Positions 24,483 through 33,123 are shown, counted from the first letter of the stretch. The stretch: DNA of 64,000 nucleotides from Streptomyces sp. ICBB 8177 (GCF_003144095.1 NZ_NSKH01000004.1:1-64000); one strand, 5' to 3'. Made by a program: numbers and translations. The notes: generated from the letters alone by a model not told the origin.

Positions 24483-25151
24483 GACCGGGGGCTCACACGA
24501 GGGCCCGGTAAGTTCGCACGCGACGTCGACAACGCCTTCGACCGCGCGGCACAGCTGGACCGCGACCGGGATCAGTTCCGGGGCCCCGACCCGTCCGTGC
24601 AAGCTGACCACGCCGTCCCTCACACTGACCTCGACCGACGGGGAAGTGGTGGCGAACATCGAGGAGATCACTTCTCGGCGGACCTCGTCCTCGATCTCCT
24701 CATCCTCACGAAGGAAGACCTTCAGCAGACCGCTCCGACCGACCAGACCGGTCAGCCTCCCCTCGGCGTCGACCACAGGGAGCCGCTTCAATCGGGCGTG
24801 TGCCATCACTCGCGCCGCCTGGCCGAGGGTGGCGTCGGCATGGATGGTCACGGCGGGGGTGCTCATCAGTTGCTCTGCTGTCGTGGCGCGAGCCTTCGCG
24901 AACTCCGCGAGCGTGCCTCGTTCCCCGACCGTGGGTCTCCCTGCGGTGTCGTGCTCCTCCTTCGGCAGGAGGTCAGCCTCGGAGACGACACCGATGACCC
25001 GTCCCCCGCCTTCCAGCACCGGGAGCGCGCTGACCCTCCATTGTCTCAGGGTCTCGACGATCGCCTTGAACGAGGCGTCCCGGCCGACCGCTACCACAGT
25101 GTGCGACATGACGTCACTGACGGTGTGTGGGCTACCGATCATGACGGTCAT
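24441..25151 (-). CDS. CBS-pair and BON domain protein
   Basis: This 236-residue protein has CBS1 (VSALPVLEGGGRVIGVVSEA, about residues 37-60), CBS2 (LKRLPVVDAEGRLTGLVGRS, about 115-140), and BON (VEVSVRDGVVSLHGRVGAPE, about 170-225). The ATG at 25151 overlaps the stop of the upstream USP gene (ATGA), so the two are translationally coupled. The 3' end runs 42 bases into the convergent single-domain USP gene. Its domains align with the CBS-BON proteins at 2633, 15272 and 29956. Confidence 0.87.
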   Translation of the reverse strand: MTVMIGSPHTVSDVMSHTVVAVGRDASFKAIVETLRQWRVSALPVLEGGGRVIGVVSEADLLPKEEHDTAGRPTVGERGTLAEFAKARATTAEQLMSTPAVTIHADATLGQAARVMAHARLKRLPVVDAEGRLTGLVGRSGLLKVFLREDEEIEDEVRREVISSMFATTSPSVEVSVRDGVVSLHGRVGAPELIPVAVQLCRAVEGVVDVACELTGPSCEPPVSVGGPLTDDDDRA

Positions 25152-26035
25152 CGCTCCGGGACGACGGCGACCGGACACTGGGCGTGGTGGAGCAAGGCGT
25201 GATTCACCGGTCCCAGTTGCAGGCCCGCCCCGCCTCCGCGACGACGAGCACCGACCACCAGCAGCGAAGCGTCCCGTGAGACGGCGAGCAGTTCGCGGCG
25301 GGCGCCACCCTCGACCACGGCTTGGCGGGCCTTGACTTCGGGATGCCGCTCCGACACCGCACGAAGGGCTATCTCCATCCACCCCTCGGCGTCCGCCCGG
25401 CACGACTGCCGGGCGTCGTCCAACTGGCCGGTGTGCGCGGTCGGCATCTGGTGGCTGGGGACGCGCCAGGCATGGATCGCCGTGACGGCGCAACCGCGTG
25501 CCGCGGCCTCCTCGAAGGCGAACGTCACCGCCGCTGATCCGGTCCCCCGCTCCCCGACACCCACGACGACCTCCGACAGCTCGTCGGCGCCGCCCGCGCC
25601 GTGACCTCGCACGACCACCACCGGGCACCGCGCCCGGGCGGCCACTTGAAGTCCCACCGAGCCCAGCAGCAGCCCCGCGAGTTCGCCCCGTCCCCGGTGC
25701 CCCAGCACGATGGCGAGGCAGCGATCGCTCTCCGCCACGAACGCGGTCACCGGATCGTCGGCCAGCACCTCACCGGAGACCGTGAGACCGGGCTGACGAA
25801 CTCGCGCCCTTTCCTCGGCCGACGCCACATAGTGCTGGGCCAGCACCTCCTCCGCGCTGCGCTGCGATGTCGCCGACGGCAGCTGCCCCTCGTAGTGCGC
25901 CCATCGCGAGGCGTGTACCACCCGTAGACGTGCCCCGCGCTCCACCGCCTCGTCGGCAGCCCAGTCCACCGCGCGCAACGCATCGTCCGACCCGTCGGTG
26001 CCCACCGTCACGGGACGGCTCGTCGTAGCGTTCAT
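25148..26035 (-). CDS. Universal stress protein, two USP domains
   Basis: This 295-residue tandem USP has first ATP loop VLGHRGRGELAGLLLGSVG and second loop VVGARRRGGGAGLQLGPVN. The segment HASRWAHYEGQLPS and the overall layout closely resemble the USP at 28431, so these two look like recent paralogues. ATG 26035 follows AAGGAGG. A palindrome lies 84 bases upstream (26119-26134). The gene is coupled by ATGA to the CBS-BON gene. Confidence 0.9.
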   Translation of the reverse strand: MNATTSRPVTVGTDGSDDALRAVDWAADEAVERGARLRVVHASRWAHYEGQLPSATSQRSAEEVLAQHYVASAEERARVRQPGLTVSGEVLADDPVTAFVAESDRCLAIVLGHRGRGELAGLLLGSVGLQVAARARCPVVVVRGHGAGGADELSEVVVGVGERGTGSAAVTFAFEEAAARGCAVTAIHAWRVPSHQMPTAHTGQLDDARQSCRADAEGWMEIALRAVSERHPEVKARQAVVEGGARRELLAVSRDASLLVVGARRRGGGAGLQLGPVNHALLHHAQCPVAVVPER

Positions 26036-26118
26036 GGTTGCTCGGCCTCCTTCTTCCGCCTCATTCCGAGCATCGCCGCCCGCAGCGGCACCTCACAGGG
26101 GCGGACCGACCCTCCCCC

Positions 26119-26134
26119 GGGGCCGGTCCGCCCT
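26119..26134. promoter_or_regulatory. DevR/OsdR-like palindrome upstream of the USP gene at 26035
   Basis: GGGGCCGGTCCGCCCT differs from the consensus at two positions. It is placed to control the USP/CBS-BON unit below it. Confidence 0.5.
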
Positions 26135-26235
26135 GTCGGGACTTCCAGTCGCAGAGGGAGGTGCGGGGTCCAAGTGCGTCCCTGGCGCCTGGCCACAACC
26201 CAGGGGTCGCCGGCACCTCGTCGACCGAGACGTGC

Positions 26236-26473
26236 GAGGCACTGGCCGGATGGCGGGAGAAGTACCCTCAGGTACGCGTCCGCGCCGAGGTGAGGTTCGG
26301 CCAGGCTCCTCCAGCTCGAGCGGCCGAGCCACGGAGCGCGCGATCTGGTCGTCGGCTCCGGGGGCCGGGGTGGCTTCCACGACATGATCCTCGGCTCGAC
26401 GGCCCGCAATCCGGTGCACCACGCGCTCTGTCGGCTCGTCGTAGCACCGGCCCCGACAGCAGCGGGCGGGTGA
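26236..26473 (+). pseudogene. USP C-terminal remnant
   Basis: The plus strand encodes ALAGWREKYPQVRVRAEV, then after a frameshift DLVVGSGGRGGFHDMILGST and HALCRLVVAPAPT, ending in TGA at 26473. It matches the second domain of the USP at 13189 (ALAGWREKYPEVRVR, VVGSRGRGGFRGMVVGSTS) and so derives from a close paralogue. No first domain or start is present. Confidence 0.7.
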
Positions 26474-26489
26474 CCATCTGCCATGCGGC

Positions 26490-27401
26490 TCACCTCGCCA
26501 GGGCGTCCTGACTGCTCGCGCCTCGGCGCTGAGACGACAGGGGCACGAGGGCGACAGGGCACGCCGAGTGGACCAGCAGGCTGTGGACCGTTCCCCCCGT
26601 ACGTCGGCCCAGCCTGCCGTGGGCCCGGTGCACGCCGAGGACCAGCAGATCCGCGCTGCGCGAGGCCTCGGCCAGCACGGTGTGCGCCCGTCCGGAGACC
26701 AGGCACCGCTCGACCGGGGCCCCCGACGCGTTGGCCTCGGCCGTCTCCAGCGTGCGCTGCAACAGCCGCTCCTGTTCGTCTCTGATCTCGTGCATCGAGC
26801 CGACCTGCGGTGCCATGCGAGCCGAGTTCGTCCACGGTTCCCACGCGTGCAGGACCGAGACCGTCCCACCCCGTCGCGCCGCAGAGTCCGCGGCGAAGCG
26901 CACCGCGGCCGCGTCCCGCTCGTCTCGCAAGCCGACCGCGACGCGCGGCGAACCGTGCGGCGTCGAGTCGCACACCACCACCAGAGGGCAGCCGACATGG
27001 GCGCCGAGCTTGGAGCACAACGGCTCTGGGAAAGGCGGCACGTGCTTTCCGTGGCGTCTGGCGCCGATCACGAGCAAGTCCGCTGCGCGGGCCGCCCTCA
27101 GCAACGCCGTGGCCGCATCCTCGGAGTACACCGTGGTACGGACCTCGACCTTCGAGTACGCGGCGGCCACACGTTCGGTGGCCTCGGCCGGTACGGCCCG
27201 CATGGCCTGAAGGGTCGGCACTCGAGCGTCATCCTGCGCCGCCGCACGGTCCCCCTTCGCCCCGGCCACGGTGGCGTACACGATCCGCAAGGGTGCGGCC
27301 CGTCGTTCCGCCTCCGCCGCGGCCCAGTCCAGTGCCGTCACGGCTTCGGCCGAACCGTCGACACCGACCACGACCTCTGGCGTTTGCTCACCGGCAACCA
27401 T
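26490..27401 (-). CDS. Universal stress protein, two USP domains, divergent loops
   Basis: This 303-residue tandem USP starts VVVGVDGSAEAVTALDWAAA. The first loop is degenerate (VIGARRHGKHVPPFPEPL). The second, VLGVHRAHGRLGRRTGGTVH, keeps the glycines of the ATP loop. Residue VCDSTPHGSPRVAVGLRDER marks the domain boundary. ATG 27401 follows GGAAGGA. It lies 54 bases below the HTH-flavin-binding gene on the same strand and is probably co-transcribed with it. Confidence 0.87.
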   Translation of the reverse strand: MVAGEQTPEVVVGVDGSAEAVTALDWAAAEAERRAAPLRIVYATVAGAKGDRAAAQDDARVPTLQAMRAVPAEATERVAAAYSKVEVRTTVYSEDAATALLRAARAADLLVIGARRHGKHVPPFPEPLCSKLGAHVGCPLVVVCDSTPHGSPRVAVGLRDERDAAAVRFAADSAARRGGTVSVLHAWEPWTNSARMAPQVGSMHEIRDEQERLLQRTLETAEANASGAPVERCLVSGRAHTVLAEASRSADLLVLGVHRAHGRLGRRTGGTVHSLLVHSACPVALVPLSSQRRGASSQDALAR

Positions 27402-27454
27402 GTCTGTCCTTCCCGGATGCGACCCGCCGACCGCGCGGCGGCGCCGGTCGGCCG

Positions 27455-28117
27455 TCAGCCGGAGTGGATACGGCGGCCGGTCAGGCGTTCAGGCACCAGG
27501 CGCACCCACTCGGGCCGGTCACCACCGGCCCACGGTTCGGAGAAAGCATGCTCGTCCAGGCTGCGCGCGCGGTCCGGGTCGGTGATGTGCTCCGTGCGCC
27601 CCGCCGCCACAACGCTCCACCCCTCGCTGAGCGCCTCGTCCACCCGGTCGATTTCGAAAGCGATGGCGTGTCCGGCCGCGTCCGCCGCCGCGTTCCAGGT
27701 GGTCCGGTAGACGATTGCGCCACCCAGGACCGTGTAGTTCACCGGGACGACCAGTGGCCCCGCCTCCGTGAACACCGCGACTCGTCCCACCCCGTGCGTG
27801 CCGAGCCGATCCCAGCACTCCTCGGGGGACAGCTCGACCAGGGTCGGACGCGCACCCGCCCGCCCCCGCCCCTGAGGCAGGTCGACGTCGCCGCCGCGCA
27901 ACTGGCCGGCCGTGGTGCGCAGGGCGTCCGCGATCCGAAGCAGAGAACCGATACCCACCTCAGCGGGCTGCTCTTCGACGTACTGCAGGTAGGAAACGGA
28001 AACCCCGGCCCGCTCGGCCACCTGCTCCCTGCTGAGGCCGAGTTCCCCCCGGCGCAGCGCCATACGACGACCGATATCCCCGGAACGGGTTTCAGGCGTG
28101 CGTGGGACACGGGACAT
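27455..28117 (-). CDS. XRE helix-turn-helix fused to pyridoxamine-5'-phosphate-oxidase-like domain
   Basis: This 220-residue protein has an N-terminal XRE helix-turn-helix at about residues 13-68 (ELGLSREQVAERAGVSVSYL). A split-barrel flavin-binding domain of the pyridoxamine 5'-phosphate oxidase superfamily follows at about 95-205 (GRVAVFTEAGPLVVPVNYTV, AFEIDRVDEALSEGWSVVAA). Such domains bind FMN or F420, so this may be a redox-sensing DNA-binding protein. The ATG at 28117 has GGAGG eight bases upstream. The perfect palindrome at 28212-28227 lies upstream and the USP gene downstream. Confidence 0.88.
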   Translation of the reverse strand: MSRVPRTPETRSGDIGRRMALRRGELGLSREQVAERAGVSVSYLQYVEEQPAEVGIGSLLRIADALRTTAGQLRGGDVDLPQGRGRAGARPTLVELSPEECWDRLGTHGVGRVAVFTEAGPLVVPVNYTVLGGAIVYRTTWNAAADAAGHAIAFEIDRVDEALSEGWSVVAAGRTEHITDPDRARSLDEHAFSEPWAGGDRPEWVRLVPERLTGRRIHSG

Positions 28118-28211
28118 GATCGCTACCTCCGGTGCTGATCGGGCCCCCGACCGCGTCGGTCCCCTGGTGGCCCCATCACCCCAGCTTCGGGTGGCGGGGC
28201 CGCCTTCTGCT

Positions 28212-28227
28212 AGGGCCGCACGGCCCT
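28212..28227. promoter_or_regulatory. DevR/OsdR-like palindrome, perfect copy
   Basis: AGGGCCGCACGGCCCT is a perfect match to the inferred consensus. It lies 95 bases before the HTH-flavin-binding gene (minus strand) and about 204 bases before the divergent USP gene. Confidence 0.65.
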
Positions 28228-28430
28228 GGCGCTTGGCAGTGGGCCCTTCTGCCGCGGCGCCCACCGCTATGACGTCTCTCTCATCCCCTCGGCGACGTGC
28301 GAACTCGACTCTCTGCGCTGGGCGGGGATGGGTCTTTCGGTCCTCTCCCTGGGACATACCGCCTCTGGCCCTGGGCACCCGGATGAAAGAGCCTCGTGGC
28401 ATCTGCCCGTATGCCTGGCACCGAGAGGCG

Positions 28431-29249
28431 GTGAGGGGAGTGCGACTTCCTCTCGTCGTGGGGATCGATGAATCGGGCGAGGCGTTGCGTGCTCTGGACT
28501 GGGCGGCGGAAGAAGCGACCCGTCGGGACGCACCACTCCACGTCCTGCACGCCTCGCGATGGGAGCACTACGAAGTATTCGACGCGGCCGGCTCGGGGGG
28601 CCATGGGACGGTTGAGCCATGGGGCGAACACCTGGTCAAGGGCGCTTCCGAACGAGTCAGGGCAGCTCATCCAGCGTTGGAAATCATCGGCGATGTCCTG
28701 CCCTTGCGCCCCGAGGAAGCCTTCCTCGCCGCCGACGACCGATGCTCAGCGATCGTTCTCGGGTACCAGGGCCGAGGCAAGGTGGGGTCCCTGCTGGTCG
28801 GCTCGGTGAGTCTCGCGGTAGCGGCACACGCCCGCTGTCCCGTGGTCGTCACGCGTGGCCCCGGAGACCCGCCGGGAGCGAGCGGCGGCGAGGTCCTGCT
28901 CGCTCTGGGCGCGCACGACATCGATCCGGCGGTCACCTTCGCGTTCGAGGAAGCCGCGCTGCAGGGATTGCCGCTACACGCCTTGCACGCGGTGAGCCGT
29001 CAGCACCAGGGTGAGAGGCTCTGGCACGAGGCACTGCGGGAAGCACACGCACGGCACCCGACGGTCGATGTGCGGTGCGATGTGGTAGACGATGAAGCGC
29101 GTCGTCGCCTGGTCGCAGAATCGGCTTCCAGCGCTCTGCTGGTGCTGGGGGCCCGGCGACGGAGCGGCCACGTCGGCCCGCTCCTGGGCCCGATCACCAA
29201 CGCCGCGCTGCATCACGCACGCTGCCCAGTGGCCGTCGTACCGGTGTGA
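28431..29249 (+). CDS. Universal stress protein, two USP domains
   Basis: This is a tandem USP of about 272 residues: RLPLVVGIDESGEALRALDW at the start, first loop VLGYQGRGKVGSLLVGSVS, second loop VLGARRRSGHVGPLLGPIT, ending HHARCPVAVVPV. The start is uncertain: ATG 28383, GTG 28431 and GTG 28440 are all in frame, and GTG 28440 would begin right at the domain edge. It pairs with the USP at 26035 as a close paralogue. It is divergent from the HTH-flavin-binding gene. Confidence 0.87.
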   Translation: MRGVRLPLVVGIDESGEALRALDWAAEEATRRDAPLHVLHASRWEHYEVFDAAGSGGHGTVEPWGEHLVKGASERVRAAHPALEIIGDVLPLRPEEAFLAADDRCSAIVLGYQGRGKVGSLLVGSVSLAVAAHARCPVVVTRGPGDPPGASGGEVLLALGAHDIDPAVTFAFEEAALQGLPLHALHAVSRQHQGERLWHEALREAHARHPTVDVRCDVVDDEARRRLVAESASSALLVLGARRRSGHVGPLLGPITNAALHHARCPVAVVPV

Positions 29250-29314
29250 GCCGAGAGCACCGCCGGCTCGCGGAGACAGTCGCCCTTTCACCAAAGGGAG
29301 CAAGACGAATCCGG

Positions 29315-29956
29315 TCAGGCAGCCGGTGACGCATCAGTGCGACACTGCAACCGCTCCTGGACATCGATGACACCGTCCACCGCGCGACACAGTCGTACGA
29401 CCACCGCAATCGTGCCGCCATGCTCGACCGTTCCCCTCAGCGTGACCCGCCCGTCCACGACGGAGACATCGACATCGGTCGGCGCGAGGCACAACGTACC
29501 GTCCAGCACATCGTGGGTGATCTCCTCACAGATCGCCTGATCCCGGCGGAGGAAGACGCGCACCAGGTCGGACCGGCTGAGCAGACCGACGAGACGACCG
29601 GCCTCGTCGACCACGGGCAGCCGCTTGACGCCGTGCCGCTCCATAGCACGGGCCGCCTCCACCACGGACCATTCGGCCTGCGCCACGACAGCGGGACTGC
29701 TCATCAGCCCACTCGCCGTAAATCTCGGCGTCCTCTCAACTCCAGACGAACGACCACCCGGATCAGGCTGCCCGGCCTGCCACCGCAGCAGGTCCGCCTC
29801 CGACACCACACCCAACGGCCGGTCCTCCTCGTCCAGAACGGGCAGCGCCGTGATGTCGTGCTCCGCCAGGAGCTTGGCGACATCCTTGAACGGCGTGTCA
29901 GGCCGCACCCACACCACCGCCGACGTCATCAAGTCACCCACACACCTGTGCCGCAT
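29315..29956 (-). CDS. CBS-pair and BON domain protein
   Basis: This 213-residue protein begins RHRCVGDLMTSAVVWVRPDT. CBS1 is at about residues 8-60 (ALPVLDEEDRPLGVVSEADL), CBS2 at about 92-142 (RLPVVDEAGRLVGLLSRSDL), and BON at about 155-210 (VDVSVVDGRVTLRGTVEHGG). ATG 29956 has AAGGGG upstream. A palindrome lies at 30066-30081. It is convergent with the USP gene at 28431. Confidence 0.87.
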   Translation of the reverse strand: MRHRCVGDLMTSAVVWVRPDTPFKDVAKLLAEHDITALPVLDEEDRPLGVVSEADLLRWQAGQPDPGGRSSGVERTPRFTASGLMSSPAVVAQAEWSVVEAARAMERHGVKRLPVVDEAGRLVGLLSRSDLVRVFLRRDQAICEEITHDVLDGTLCLAPTDVDVSVVDGRVTLRGTVEHGGTIAVVVRLCRAVDGVIDVQERLQCRTDASPAA

Positions 29957-30269
29957 GCGGCTCAGCCCCTTCCAGAACCCCTGATCGCGGCGGGACCCTC
30001 CGGTCGCCGGCCTCCACGATCCCGCCGGCACCCCCGCCGCCGCATGGGTCGCACGTCGGTGCCTCGGGCCCGAACGGCCCAAGGCCCACTCACCGACAGG
30101 GACTGCGCTGTGCACGCTCGCGCCCACCGAACGACAGCCCCACGCACGGGCCTGGTCTAGCTAGTGGCTTGGCGCGGATCCTTGGTCGGGTAATTGATCT
30201 TCCGTTCGTTGCGCGGCAGGCTGCTTCCACGTTGTGATGGTGGCGGTGGTCGTGGGGCGTCGTCCGGGG
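29957..30269. other. Promoter region of the CBS-BON gene
   Basis: No gene is recognised. The region holds the palindrome at 30066-30081 and ends at the IS630-type remnant, which marks the edge of the stress island. Confidence 0.45.
30066..30081. promoter_or_regulatory. DevR/OsdR-like palindrome upstream of the CBS-BON gene at 29956
   Basis: GGGCCCGAACGGCCCA keeps the right half-site CGGCCC and a left half with one core mismatch. It lies about 110 bases upstream of the start. Confidence 0.5.
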
Positions 30270-30527
30270 GTGTTCGTCCGGCCGGTATGCATGGAGGAAA
30301 GGCGTCGGCTGCAGCGGATCAGCCGGGCAGCGGAAGATGCGGTGCGGCTGCGGCGGGCGAGCGTGGTGACGATGTCCGCGCAGGGGCAGCCGGTTCCGGA
30401 CATCACCTCGTTGATGCAGGTCAGCGCTGATTACGCGCGAGACGTCATCCACGCCTTCAACGAGCAGGGGTTCGAGGCGCTGGACCCAAGAGGGAGCGGG
30501 GCACCACCGCGTCCCTCGGTTCCCTGA
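30270..30527 (+). pseudogene. IS630-family transposase N-terminal fragment
   Basis: The frame reads VFVRPVCMEERRRLQRISRA, then VRLRRASVVTMSAQGQPVPD and ADYARDVIHAFNEQGFEALD, the helix-turn-helix start of Streptomyces IS630-type transposases. It breaks into an unrelated frame and stops at 30527 before the DDE domain. It marks an old insertion at the border between the stress island and the next region. Confidence 0.65.
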
Positions 30528-30535
30528 CAGGCAGC

Positions 30536-31267
30536 TCACCAGGGAACCGGGCCGTGCTCGTCGAAGAAGCCGCCGGTCGGCCCGTCATCGGGCAGCGTGG
30601 CGAGCCGGACGACCACGGCCGCGCCGTCGGCCGCGGTGCGGGTGAGGCCGGGGAACGCGGTGGTGAGGTCGGTCGCACACGGCCCCGGATCGGCGGCGTT
30701 GACCAGGATGTTGCGGCTGCGCAGTTCCTTGGCGTACTGCACGGTCAGCGAGTTGAGTGCGGTTTTGGACGGGACGTACGCGGCCAACGGGGGCCGGGTT
30801 GTGAGGTAGTCACCGGGATCGCTCATCCGGGCGATGGAGCCCAGTCCACTGCTGACATTGACGATCCGGGCGGCGGGGGAGCGGGCGAGCAGCGGCAGCA
30901 TCGTGGTGGTCACGCTGATCACGCCGAACACGTTGGTCTCGAACACCTCACGTACGGCGGGCAGTTCGACACTGCCAGGGCTCTGGGCGGCGAGGTCGCC
31001 AGAGATGCCGGCATTGTTGACCAGGATGTCCAGCCGGCCAAAGCCCTCCTCGATCCAGCGGGCGGCGGATAGGACGCTGGCGCGGTCGGTGACGTCCAGG
31101 GTGACCGGGTGCACCCGCGGGCCCAGTTCGGCTGCGGCTGCCGCACCGCGGTCCGGGTCGCGCGAGGCCAGCAGGACGTTCGTGCCAAGCGAGGCGAGCC
31201 GGGCTGCGACCTCGCGCCCGATGCCCTTGTTGGCACCGGTGACCAGGGCAGTCGTGGTTTCTGTCAT
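30536..31267 (-). CDS. Short-chain dehydrogenase/reductase
   Basis: This 243-residue NAD(P)-dependent oxidoreductase has the cofactor motif TGANKGIGREVAARL (about 9-23), NNAG (about 85), catalytic Ser in VNVSSGLGS, YxxxK in AYVPSKTALNSL, and NAADPGPCATDLT after the active site. Arg and Asp near the end of the second beta strand (ASRDPDRG) suggest NADP. ATG 31267 is chosen over TTG 31279. It is divergent from a LysR gene 70 bases away, which is its likely regulator. Confidence 0.9.
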   Translation of the reverse strand: MTETTTALVTGANKGIGREVAARLASLGTNVLLASRDPDRGAAAAAELGPRVHPVTLDVTDRASVLSAARWIEEGFGRLDILVNNAGISGDLAAQSPGSVELPAVREVFETNVFGVISVTTTMLPLLARSPAARIVNVSSGLGSIARMSDPGDYLTTRPPLAAYVPSKTALNSLTVQYAKELRSRNILVNAADPGPCATDLTTAFPGLTRTAADGAAVVVRLATLPDDGPTGGFFDEHGPVPW

Positions 31268-31324
31268 GCGTTCAGCCAAACACGGGGGCGGCCAGGAGTT
31301 CCAACACCGGCCAGATACACAGCG

Positions 31325-31339
31325 ATACCGTGCGGGTAT
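31325..31339. promoter_or_regulatory. Possible LysR operator at the regulator's own start
   Basis: ATACC-GTGCG-GGTAT is a perfect 5+5 inverted repeat overlapping the LysR start codon. It is a candidate binding site for autoregulation. The evidence is the repeat and its position only. Confidence 0.3.
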
Positions 31340-32195
31340 GGAAAGACTGGAGGTCCGCGAGCTCGTCTACTTCACCGCTGTCGCCGAAGAACTGCACTTC
31401 GGTCGGGCGGCCGCCCGGCTAGGAATGACCCAACCGCCGCTCTCCCGCGCCATTCAGCAGCTCGAACGAAGGCTGGGCGTAGCCCTGTTGAAACGTGGCA
31501 GTCGCCGGGTCGCCCTGACCGAGGCGGGGACCGTCCTGCTCCGCGAGAGCCGTACGGTGCTCGACGCCGCGTCGGCCGCGGCGCGCCGCACCCGGCGGGC
31601 CGGCCACGCCGACCCGCGTCTGGTCCTGGTCATCAAGCCGGGCGGCGACGGTGGCCTGCTGCCCGCGATCCTCGACGCCTATCAGGCTGAGCCGGGTGCG
31701 CTGCCGGTCGAGCTGGTGTTCAGCTTCGGCGAGCGTGAGATCCTCCTGCGGGAGGGTCGTGCCGACGCCGCCCTGCTCCACCGCCCCCACCACGACCTCA
31801 CCGGCCTGGACACCCAGGACCTCCTGACCGAGGATCAACTTCTCGTGATGCCGCGTTCGCATCGCCTCGCGGGCCGCACCCGGGTCTGCCTGAAGGACCT
31901 CGCCGGGGAGCCCCTGCCGTGCTGGCCGGACGCATCTGAGGGTGGCTCAAACGAACCGGAGGTCCAAGATCTTGGGCAGCTTCTCCACCTCATCGCCTTG
32001 CGCCGCATGGTCGCCGTCCTCCCCTCCTCCATCAGCGACCAGCTCCGCGACGACCTGGTCGCTGTCCCAGTCGATGATGCCGAGCCCACCACGCTCGTCC
32101 TCGCCTGGCCCGAGCACGCCACCTCCCCAGCCCTGGCCGCCTTCGTCCGTGTGGCCGCGGCCGTGGCGGGCGAGGCGACGGGCCACAGCAGGTAG
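31338..32195 (+). CDS. LysR-family transcriptional regulator
   Basis: This 285-residue regulator has an N-terminal winged helix (ELVYFTAVAEELHFGRAAAR, TQPPLSRAIQQLERRLGVAL) and a periplasmic-binding-like effector domain (about 90-280) with VLPSSISDQLRDDLVAVPVD. ATG 31338 is fixed by the domain start. It is divergent from the SDR gene, the typical LysR-target layout, so it probably controls that gene. The co-inducer is unknown. Confidence 0.9.
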   Translation: MERLEVRELVYFTAVAEELHFGRAAARLGMTQPPLSRAIQQLERRLGVALLKRGSRRVALTEAGTVLLRESRTVLDAASAAARRTRRAGHADPRLVLVIKPGGDGGLLPAILDAYQAEPGALPVELVFSFGEREILLREGRADAALLHRPHHDLTGLDTQDLLTEDQLLVMPRSHRLAGRTRVCLKDLAGEPLPCWPDASEGGSNEPEVQDLGQLLHLIALRRMVAVLPSSISDQLRDDLVAVPVDDAEPTTLVLAWPEHATSPALAAFVRVAAAVAGEATGHSR

Positions 32196-32426
32196 AGCGA
32201 GGAGACACGCGGGGTGGGAGGCGCCCTCGCCCATGCTCGCAGGCGTGCGACGACTCCAGGACGCCCTCACGGCCACCATCGAGAAGACACCTGGAGGCAG
32301 AATGACGGACGCCGGACGGATACGTGGTCGACAATCCGAGTCAAGCTGCTTACTGTGGACGCTCATTCCCTCTCCCCTTCGCGCGCAGCACAAGGAGGAT
32401 CGGCGGCAGCAACCTTGGCCGGACGA

Positions 32427-32852
32427 TCAGCCCCCGAGGAACGAGAGCCGGACCGTACGGTTTGGATTGTCGACGTTGGTGTCCACCAGGCACACCGACT
32501 GCCAGGTGCCGAGTTCCAGGCGGCCGCCGATGACCGGGAGCGTGGCGTGGGGCGGGACCAGGGCGGGCAGGACATGGTCCCGGCCGTGGCCGGGGTGGCC
32601 GTGGCGGTGGCGCCACCGGTCGTCCTGCGGCAGGAGTTCCCTCAGGGCGGACAGCAGGTCGTCGTCGCTGCCGGAGCCGGTCTCGATGACCGCCAGACCG
32701 GCGGTGGCGTGCGGGGTGAAGACGTTGAGCAGGCCGTCGCGCCCGCCGGACACCTCCCGCAGAAAGGCCTCGCAGTCGCCGGTGAGGTCCACGACCGTCT
32801 CCTCGGAACCGGTCGGGACGTCGATGATCCGTGTGGTGAAGACGTCAGTCAT
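32427..32852 (-). CDS. YjbQ/UPF0047-family protein
   Basis: This 141-residue protein reads VDLTGDCEAFLREVSGGRDG, LNVFTPHATAGLAVIETGSG, the histidine cluster RHRHGHPGHGRDHVLPALVP, and LGTWQSVCLVDTNVDNPNRT. These are the UPF0047 signatures; His residues in the trimer interface bind metal. E. coli YjbQ has weak thiamine-phosphate synthase activity, but the physiological role is unsettled. It stands alone. Confidence 0.9.
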   Translation of the reverse strand: MTDVFTTRIIDVPTGSEETVVDLTGDCEAFLREVSGGRDGLLNVFTPHATAGLAVIETGSGSDDDLLSALRELLPQDDRWRHRHGHPGHGRDHVLPALVPPHATLPVIGGRLELGTWQSVCLVDTNVDNPNRTVRLSFLGG

Positions 32853-33123
32853 ACGCCCATCCTCACCCGGGCGTCGCGAGGTGCCTCCGAAGGGACGCGA
32901 GAAGTCGCGTTCGTGTCCGGGCTCCGGGCCCGGGCGGGCGGAAGACTCAGGTGGGGCGAGTCATGCGTTGGACCGACGGGCGCCCTTCGGCCATGCTGAG
33001 GGCACCGCGGCGGCGTACGGCAGTCCGCGACCCGCCGCGGCTCCATCACCGAAGGCATCCGCGACCGCCGGTCGCCCTACTCGCCACCGCCGGCCCGTCC
33101 ACCTCGACCGCACCGGAGACCCC

